Positions 56,671 to 64,000 of a stretch of DNA of 64,000 nucleotides are shown piece after piece (position 1 is the first letter of the stretch; each line of letters opens with the position of its first letter). The DNA is taken from the NCBI RefSeq assembly GCF_014905175.1, contig NC_057790.1:9610001-9674000 (forward strand), written 5' to 3'. The position numbers and the translations under genes were made by a program. The DNA comes from Aphidius gifuensis. Taxonomy: Eukaryota; Arthropoda; Insecta; Hymenoptera; Braconidae. Below the pieces are notes generated by a model, which was given only the letters and a program-made list of their open reading frames with translations, ran no database searches and was not told where the DNA came from.

Positions 56671-57005
56671 TACGTAATGATTTTGTTTGATTCATATGTG
56701 AAAAAGGGAAATTAAACATGTCATTATCCGAACATGTAATTGTATGTTCTTTCTGTCAATCTATGATCCCTAATATTGACATTAAACAACTTAAATAAGA
56801 TTTTGAATTTACAAAGAGATCATTCGAATAATTGTAATTCAGAACCTTTTTTCACTCATTCTGCATATCACGGCATTATTAAATCTTTTGATTATATTTG
56901 CCAAACTTTATCTCTATCAATTATCAATGCATAATAAATAAAACTTTATACTGGTTGATTTATTACACAATCAATTCAATTTAAGTATTAATTATACGTC
57001 CGATC

Positions 57006-57345
57006 TGATAAAAAAAAACCCCAGGAGTTGATTCTACATCCTGGTGAACCGAAAACCAACATTATAAAATAATGCAATATTTCTAATTTTAATTCTCGAT
57101 AAAATATACTGTTTAATCGAAAAAAAACCCAGGAGATGATGAAAGAATCGAATCTCTACATCCTGGTGAACCGAAAACCAACATTATAAAATAATACAAT
57201 ATTATTCTAAATTGAGTTCTCGATAAAATATACTGTTTAATCAAAAAAAACCCAGGAGATGATGAAAAAATTCAATTTCCACATCCTGGGAAACCGGAAG
57301 CCAGCAATACAAACTAATGTAATATTTTTAATATCCCCTTTTTTG
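57006..57345 (+). repeat. Three-copy tandem repeat, period about 118 bp
   Basis: AAAAAACCCAGGAG(T/A)TGAT starts at about 57008, 57124 and 57243. Each is followed by ACATCCTGG(T/G)(G/A)AACCG(A/G)AA, then CCA(A/G)CA, then an AATATT region and GATAAAATATACTGTTTAATC. The third copy diverges at its end. Confidence 0.8.
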
Positions 57346-57349
57346 GAAA

Positions 57350-58380
57350 AATATAATTTTTAGTTAAAATAATATTAACATAATAAGAAAAATCTCGAAG
57401 AAAAATAGAAAAATCATTTTGACCTCCTGGTGATCGTAAAAAGTAACCTGGGTCATATTTTCGTTGACTTAAACCCTCCTGAGCTCAAACTGAATATCTA
57501 AGTTAAATTTCATGTAAATCGGACCGATAGTTTGCGTAAAACTGCGTTTCCGAGGATCCGGCCATGTCCTTTTATTGTATAGATTTATGATGAATTTAAA
57601 AATGTGAAAAAAAAGTAACAGTAACCCCTAGATAATACACTGAAAATATTTATTGAAGAACGAAACCCAAATGAAAGCATACACTAATATAAATAAATTG
57701 ATAAGCTCACCATATATTCTTGAAATCACCTAAAGGCATTTCAGCTAGATTCTGTTTAGAAAAACAACTATGGACACGAAAAAATACAGCTTATGCTTGA
57801 CGGTTAACACATTTTACATTTTTTCGGTCGTGAGCTTTTGCAGGGTACATATTTTTGGACCGTCTTGGTCGTTCTGGTGTAAGTTGAATTTTTTTGTACT
57901 TCATTGTTATGATTTTATTAAAATTTGGAGTTTTTTTTTTTACTTATCGTTAATGAACTTTTACTTTTTTTTTTTTTTTTCATTTATTTATTTATTTATT
58001 GTGCCATTGACATATATTTAATACATACATTTATATTATATATACATATTTTAACACATTGTCTCTTTACAGACAACACATTTTATTTAGTATATTTTAA
58101 TTTATACTTTTGCGGTATATATTCCTCTTACTTTCTTCTCCCTTATTTTACTCCTCTCTCTCTCTTCTCTTTTTACATTTCTACATTATATTTTTATATT
58201 TTTACATTTTTACATTTTCATTTTTCATCTATTTTTCATCTCTTAATTCTATCTTGTCTCATTTTTTCTCTCGTGTAGTTCTGAACGAAGGCATAACATC
58301 ATTGACAGCTTTCCAATTTTGTTTTAATCCCTTTTTTTATTTTTTTATTTCATTTCATACACTCTATTTCATATGTTCTT
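57350..58380. other. Pyrimidine-rich, no gene supported
   Basis: Long CT- and T-rich stretches (58110-58290) give open frames full of Phe, Ser and Leu. None has a recognisable motif. The right part may be the poorly conserved tail of the LINE at 58.4-59.2 kb. Confidence 0.4.
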
Positions 58381-58386
58381 GACCAT

Positions 58387-59215
58387 TCACACATGTTTTT
58401 TACTATATTTCCTCTTAGCATCTTTACTACTACTCCTATCATCTCTTCCTCTCTTACCCCATCCAAACATTCTATCCGTTTCCTTGTTTAACCTTTTGTC
58501 ACATTTGTCTCTCATCATTGGGCATACTAATATATGCTCTAATGTTTCCCTGTACATGCCACACATCCTACAGTTCCATTCTTCCTTTTCATTTTTCACA
58601 TTCTCTTTTTTATACGCTCTTCCGACGTAGCCACACCTCATCCTCGCCCAACTTTTCTTATTGTATGCCCACCTTTCTCATTCCAATAATTTTCTATTTT
58701 TTCTCCCGTTCTCACAAATTGGTATAGCTTGTTGTAGTTACTTTCTATAATTTTCCTATTTATTTCTTCTCTTTTTTTTCTATCCACCTACAATATCCCG
58801 TCTCTATTTTAGTCATTATCTCATTCTTTTCCTCTTTTTTGTATATCAACTCACATACCTCCTCACATTCAAACTGTTTTAATCTCTCTAAAAATTCCTT
58901 ACCCCACCTTGTCATATTCTTTTTTAATATTCCTCTACATTCTTCTCTCAAACATATCTTCGCTAGTCTACTATCTTCCATTTCAATAATTTTTTCTATA
59001 TAGTTTATTGCTCTTCTTGTCATCTTTTCTTTTATCGTATCAACCCCCGATTCTCTGCCCCATATACATTCTGGAGTATTTTTTTTTATTCCCATTGCTT
59101 TTTTTGTTAGACCTCCCTGTATCTTTTCTAAACTTCTTTTATCCTTCCACCCCCAGATCTCCGATCCATATAGCATACTTGACTCTACTATGGTATTTAT
59201 CAAGTACATTCTTTT
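58387..59215 (-). pseudogene. Non-LTR retrotransposon (LINE) C-terminal part
   Basis: The minus strand first encodes INTIVESSMLYGSEIWGW with LEKIQGGLTKKAMGI and a following helical charged region (59209-58760). This is the post-RT segment of insect LINEs in which a Y-G-(A/S)-E-(I/V)-W-G motif is common. After a frameshift near 58700 it gives RCGYVGRAY, then WNCRMCGMYRETLEHILVCP (about 58575-58516). That C-x2-C-x8-H-x4-C finger is the usual end of such ORF2 proteins. The endonuclease and RT core are missing, so this is a 5'-truncated copy as typical for LINE insertion. Confidence 0.7.
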
Positions 59216-59219
59216 TACG

Positions 59220-60610
59220 GAGGTGGGATAGAGGCGAAGCGTCCCACCATAGTTTTGTTTTCACTATATGTTTTATGAATACCGCTCATGGCTTCCATAA
59301 TAATTAAGCTAGATTATTCGTATTAGGCTCAAATTAAAGATCTCGATGAGCTCTAGAGCCTCTGATAAAATTAAAATTTTTCGGGTAATTATTGAGTTTA
59401 CAAATGACGAAAGAAAAATGTAACAAAATGTAAAAAAATCTTCGAAGCGAAATATTAAGAAAACTAAAAAAAAATCATGGATGCGAAAATTTCACAGATA
59501 ACAGTAAACAATGAAATAAAGATAATTAGAAAAAGTTTATATTTTTTAAATTCGAATTTATTTGTTTATTCAAGAAAAACTGAAACGACATTTTTTTGGA
59601 ACAGACATAACTTTTTTAAAAATTAACTAAGAGGTTTTATTTTAGTTTTAATGGATTCCTCGTCAAAAAATCTACAACCAGAGCCATACTCGAAATTTTT
59701 TCAACAATTAGTTTTTTTATAATTAGCGATTGTTTATAAAAAATATCAGGGTGAGTAGTTTATAAAATAAAAAGAACCACAAAGAAATCATTCAATGAGC
59801 TAATTTGGCTTGACAGCTTGTAGAAAATTTTCTAACAAATTTTTTGACTATAATATTAGATTTTTTTAGTTAATTATTTAAACAATTAATGAAGATTTAA
59901 ACAATCATTATTTTTTTTTTTCATCATTTTTTTTTGCCGTACGCTTGCGCACTTGTAACTGTAGAGCATAATACCCACTCATTTTTACCATTAGATTTTT
60001 TTTTTTTTAAGATGGCAGATGGTAGCACTCAACAATTCCAGGAATCAATTTGGTTTATTTATTATTTTTTATTTACTAGCGCCCTCGCCGGCCGCAAGCG
60101 GCTGCCTCAGTTGTTTCTATATGCTATATGCTAAATTCCAATCAATTCCAATGACACATCATCATGTGGTGTTATTAACAAAAAAAAAAAAAAAAAAAAA
60201 AACAATAAAATTTTTAATTAGAGAAAAAATTGATTTATTAATAATATTTGACGATGCCTAATAGAATGCTTGAGCCCAGCCCGCGGATACGAAATACATT
60301 AAAAGCCTTTTGATTTGTACTAATTTTAAATAATGTCAACAATTATTTTATTTACACGTTATCGAAAGGTGGAGGACAGGTTAATTTCTTTTCAAATCGA
60401 CTCGCAACATGAAAAAGTTGCTAAATGATCAGAATTATTTTGTATTAATTTTTGCTATTAACATTGGAATTATATACCTGAAGAAAAACGACAAAAAAAA
60501 AAAAAAAAAAAAAGTTACTCCAAAATATGTTTATACAATATACAGACGCATGGTGCATTAAATGATGAATCCTTTTTCCATTTATTTCCTATCTATTTCA
60601 AAGAAAAAAG
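59220..60610. other. No gene recognised
   Basis: AT-rich, with A runs at 60179-60202 and 60493-60513. A GC-rich patch (CGCCCTCGCCGGCCGCAAGC, about 60081-60100) is isolated. Open frames here lack motifs. Confidence 0.45.
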
Positions 60611-60615
60611 CAATT

Positions 60616-60780
60616 CTGGTGGAAATTGAGAAATTATTCTGGCATGAGATCAATGCTGGATTTTTATCTCCTCCATTGATCTCATGCCGAAATAATTTTG
60701 CCGGTACTAATTTCATGCCGACGAAATTACTCCGGCATCAATCTCATGTCGGAGTAATGCAGGAGTAATATTTCCACCAG
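60616..60780. mobile_element. 165-bp MITE, termini CTGGTGGAAAT
   Basis: CTGGTGGAAAT (60616-60626) and ATTTCCACCAG (60770-60780) are perfect inverse complements, followed by GG. Inside, TGGCATGAGATCAATG is inverse to CATTGATCTCATGCC, and ATTACTCCGGCAT-type words repeat. It is the smallest complete member of the group sharing a (T/G)GGAAAT...ATTTCC terminus. Confidence 0.75.
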
Positions 60781-60840
60781 GGAAAAGCTACAACTTGTAT
60801 CAATAAAATAAAAAGTTACACCTCAATAACAATAACATAG

Positions 60841-62780
60841 TGTAATGTCCTGCGGTAGGCGCACCAATTTTTTTTATTTTTATGTTTAAACCTTTTTATC
60901 TTATTACATATTCAGGGTATATTTCGATACCCCGAGCTCCATCTTACACAATATAACAGTAATATATTTTGGGGAACCAACGACTTGGCCCCCTCAATAA
61001 TTTTCTTGAGCCGGCACTAATGCCAAGCGGCAATACCGCCAATTTTCTTAATTAATTTAACATATAAATTAGTACAGTGAGTGATATCAACAGAATCGCA
61101 AAATTACAAGGATTCTCTTGATACCACTCACGTTATAAAATTTCAATTAGAAATATTTTTAATTAATAATCAAAGATCACGCTTTCGGGCTGACCAATAG
61201 AAAAAAAGTAGACTAAGGAAAATAGGAAATGGACCAGGAGAAAACCAAACGTCTCCGAAAGATCCCCACTTTTCTAAGGGCTGATTGAGTCCCAAACTAA
61301 ATCGATCTAGATTTTACAGAGCACTTGGTCTGCAGTCTCTGCACCATAACTAGCTCTTCCAGCTCTAATTAAGTTCTACTTAATCGCCGAAGCTTTATTC
61401 TTCTAATAAAGACTTAGAAAATTTGATTATTTTTGAGTTTGAAGACTTAGAATATTTTTATTTTTCTGAATTAAAACTTAGAATATTTTTAATTTTCTGA
61501 ATAAACACTTAGAAATATTTTATTTTTCTGAATTAAAACTTAGAAAATTTTAATATTTTTAAATTAAAACTTAGAAAATTTTTAATGTCTGAATTTTGAC
61601 TTGGAAAAGTTTAATTATTTTTTTTGGATTAAAACTAAGAATATTTTTATTTTTCTAAATTAAAACTTAGAATAATTTTAATTTTCTAAATAAGGACTTA
61701 GAAGTATTTTTATTTTTTCTGAATTAAAATTTAGAAGATATTAATATTTTTAAGTTAAAACTTGGAAAATTTTACAATATCTGAATTTTGACTTAGAGGA
61801 ATTTGATTATTTTTGGATTAAAACTTAGAATATTTTTATTGTCAAATCAGTTGCAAGTTTAATTATTTGATATTTTAATATTTCTCAATCAGATTTAAAT
61901 TCTTTAATTATTTTAAATAATTTGTATAGCCTTCTGCTATACAATAAATTTAATTAAATTGGTTTTAAATATATTTTAAATTCAATAAAATAATTAATTA
62001 ATTGAAGATTTAAATTGTGTACTACGCGAGTGCTTTACTTTTACGATTAATACTGTTGTCCATCATCAATCAACTACACATCTTTAAGTATCCATTGTAA
62101 TCAGAGCGAAACCAAGGTCAAGGTCAACGTCGTTGTAGCCAGTAATTTTAATTCAACCATCATTGTAAGTACAATTATTAATTTTATATTAAGTGTTCAT
62201 TTGTGTTTTATATCAGTGTAATTTTAAGTAGAGTCTCGGCGATAATCAAGTGTAGTAATTACGTAAATGTAGAGTCAGTGTTTCATTTATTTCTTAACAA
62301 CTAGATTGCTTCTCAATCTAGTTGATAATTCACCGGGTCGCGCAATATTTTATTAACGGGTCGCTTCTTTAATATTTCAAATCACTGACTCCGTAATTCG
62401 CTTGATGTTTCTCTCTCTATATTATCGACGCGTGGGGCCTTTGTTTCAATGTAGTTTTGCGTATTTTATATTTTTATATTTTTATAATTTTTACGTTGAA
62501 TTAAGTGTGTTTTTATATGTAATTTTTAATTCAAATCATGGTGTTTCTTATAAATAAAATTGATGCTTTTTCCGAATAATAAATTTCGTGTGTCGTCTCA
62601 ATTATTTTATTATAAAATTATATTTGTGTTTGTGTTATATTTTTCGTGTCCTTTTCAGGTGTCATTTACCCTTCCTAAATTACGCGTCTATCTGCCCAAA
62701 CCTACCTATAGTTTGTCTTAAGTGCGCTGGGTGAATTGGGTCAATTAATTACGATATTTCAATAGATTGTAAATTAAAAT
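60841..62780 (-). mobile_element. LTR-like dispersed repeat, copy 3, reverse orientation
   Basis: It starts TGTAATGTCCTGCGGTAGGC, the inverse of the right end of the copies at 33.9 and 44 kb. It continues through CCATCTTA, CCGCCAATTTTCTTAATTAA, GTGATATCAACAGAATC, GGACCAGGAGAAAACC and AGCTCTTCCAGCTC in inverse order to copy 2. Its far end fades near 62780 (CTACCTATAGTTTG, ATTAATTACGATA), so the outer limit is uncertain. Roughly 1.9 kb, without coding frames. The orientation with TGTAATGTCC first may be the element's own plus strand. Confidence 0.65.
61415..61850 (+). repeat. Minisatellite, ~31-bp unit AAAACTTAGAATATTTTTATTTTTCTGAATT
   Basis: About 14 consecutive variants of (A/G)ACTTAG(A/G)A followed by AT-rich filler and CTGAATTAA. 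The matching spots in the other LTR-like copies (about 34690 and 46955) hold only one or two such words, so the expansion is specific to this copy. Confidence 0.8.
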
Positions 62781-62839
62781 TTTTTAGCTCACGTCTTTCT
62801 TATCAAAAATAATAAAAGATTATTTAAAATTTTAAAAAT

Positions 62840-63740
62840 ATTTTTTATTGAAGGCACTATGCAACTGTTAATGAATAATTGTCGTTCAACAATTTTTTTT
62901 TTTATCTATCGTCTGCCATCATCTGTTATTTATTGTAGCTTACTCCAAATTTTAATTCACAATATTTTGTTATTATTATTGATGTACAAATTCCGATTTT
63001 ATAAGTGCAAATTAGCTTCTGCACTTTTCTTTAAATTAGATAAGAATTCAATTAAAAAGACCCGATGCGTTTGTATATGAACATTTAAGAGCGAATATTT
63101 TATTTTTGTCGTTGTTCTTGAGGTAAAAATTCAATGTTTGTACAAATTAGTACAAAATATTCTGATTATTTAACAAAGTATTGTAAATTTAAATTCTCGA
63201 GTAAACTATTTTTTTTTTTAATATTATTAAAGTACGAATCCTGCTTTCATTGATTCAAATAAGCTCCTGACCTTTTTTTCGAGAATGAAGAAAAAAATTA
63301 TCTATCATTATTTATTATCCGAGGTACCATGCAATTGTTATTTGTTAATAATCAATTTTCGTCGAACAATTTTTTTCTATTCTTTTCCATTGAAGCACAA
63401 ATTCTGTTATTATTAAGTTATTAATACAAATTAACCCATGACTTCTCCTTTAAGAGTAAAAACAAATCATTCAATAACATTTATTTTTTGAGGCACCATG
63501 GAATTGTTAATAAACAATTACATGACACCTCAAAATAATAGAATAATCCTTCTAAATAATTCTTTTTTTATCTTTGGAGAGAAAAACGTTGGCTGATAAT
63601 AGCAGAATTTGTACTTCAGTAGAAAATAATATGAAAAATTGTTAATTAACAACTGCATGTCACCTCGAACAATTGTTAACATTTATTTATAAATATTGTT
63701 GAATAATTTTTTTTCTTGAAGAGAAAGTCGTAAGTTTATT
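62840..63740. repeat. Cluster of GAGGCACCATGCAATTGTTAAT repeats
   Basis: Variants lie at about 62851, 63320 and 63491, with inverse forms ending TGACACCTC near 63531 and TGTCACCTCG near 63658. Between them GTACAAAT(T/C)(C/T)TG(A/C)TTT-like boxes recur. They match the termini of the MITE at 31.4-32.0 kb. No gene; the frame at 62859-63080 starts within a repeat. Confidence 0.65.
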
Positions 63741-64000
63741 TAAACCAATGAATGCAGGTTTCGTACTTCAATAATGATTAAATGAAAAAATCTGTTTACT
63801 CCAAAATTTTAATTAACAATACTTTGTTATTGTTAATTATGTACAAATCTTGATTTCATTCTTACAGGTTCGCGTGCCCTATTTAAAATGAATCTATCTT
63901 TTTTTTTTTTGTGTTTGGATGTAGTTTTTTTTTCTCAATTGTTCGTTATTTTTTTATTTATAATACATTAACTACTCTTTTATTTATAACAATTCAATTA

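Noticed and set aside
57925..58727. Several overlapping Phe/Ser/Leu-rich plus-strand frames
   Set aside because: They come from pyrimidine-rich DNA and the antisense of the LINE fragment.

Overview
This is eukaryotic nuclear DNA, AT-rich (roughly 70-75% by eye), with spliced genes (GT..AG introns, an ecto-5'-nucleotidase read across six exons) and a very heavy load of transposable-element debris. The repertoire (CD73-like 5'-nucleotidase, nose-resistant-to-fluoxetine acyltransferase, copia with the insect-copia type primer site, Polinton/Maverick, Helitron, DIRS, hAT) fits an insect. A parasitoid hymenopteran is my best guess, but nothing in the window proves it. No bacterial genes, rRNA or CRISPR array were seen.

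Layout. 0-1.3 kb: minus-strand Gln-rich coding region with one in-frame TAG. 1.3-5.7 kb: repeats, plus a broken element carrying a YqaJ-like exonuclease segment followed by a Ulp1-like (C48) protease segment. 5.7-21.5 kb: the one clear host gene, an ecto-5'-nucleotidase whose coding frame survives across six exons. Its fourth visible intron is about 13.7 kb and holds a piggyBac-like MITE, a hAT transposase relic, a DIRS-type tyrosine-recombinase retroelement, a near-perfect 187-bp-arm hairpin, another MITE and a copia relic. 21.9-29.2 kb: an exon-like MULE fragment, a hAT MITE with an 8-bp target duplication, an NRF-6-type acyltransferase pseudogene, a multi-exon minus-strand gene joining a transposase C-terminus to a Ulp1-like protease, and a second unrecognised multi-exon minus-strand gene with stops. 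29.5-36.1 kb: three long foldbacks, small MITEs, a tandem duplication and an LTR-like repeat. 38.6-42.2 kb: a decayed Polinton/Maverick-type element (DNA polymerase B N-terminal part, capsid-like genes, adenain-like protease). 42.2-43.6 kb: about 45 copies of a ~30-bp minisatellite. 43.95-47.5 kb: an LTR-like repeat interrupted by a TIR element that contains a 102-bp satellite. 48.8-51.4 kb: a gag-type retroelement region with capsid-like and zinc-knuckle parts but no recognisable pol. 52.2-64 kb: Helitron relics, a 974-bp solo LTR with a 4-bp target duplication, foldbacks, a LINE 3' end, a third LTR-like copy in reverse orientation, and a family of short repeats.

Functionally, the 5'-nucleotidase is the only gene I would call intact, and its first exon (signal peptide) was not found. 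Nearly everything else is mobile-element derived and broken. The most unusual items are the transposase/Ulp1 fusion with six phase-0 exons, a set of elements sharing the terminus CCC(T/G)(G/A)G(T/A)GGAAAT, and nested satellite/TIR/LTR-like structures. Exon boundaries and repeat limits were read by eye and may be off by a few bases.
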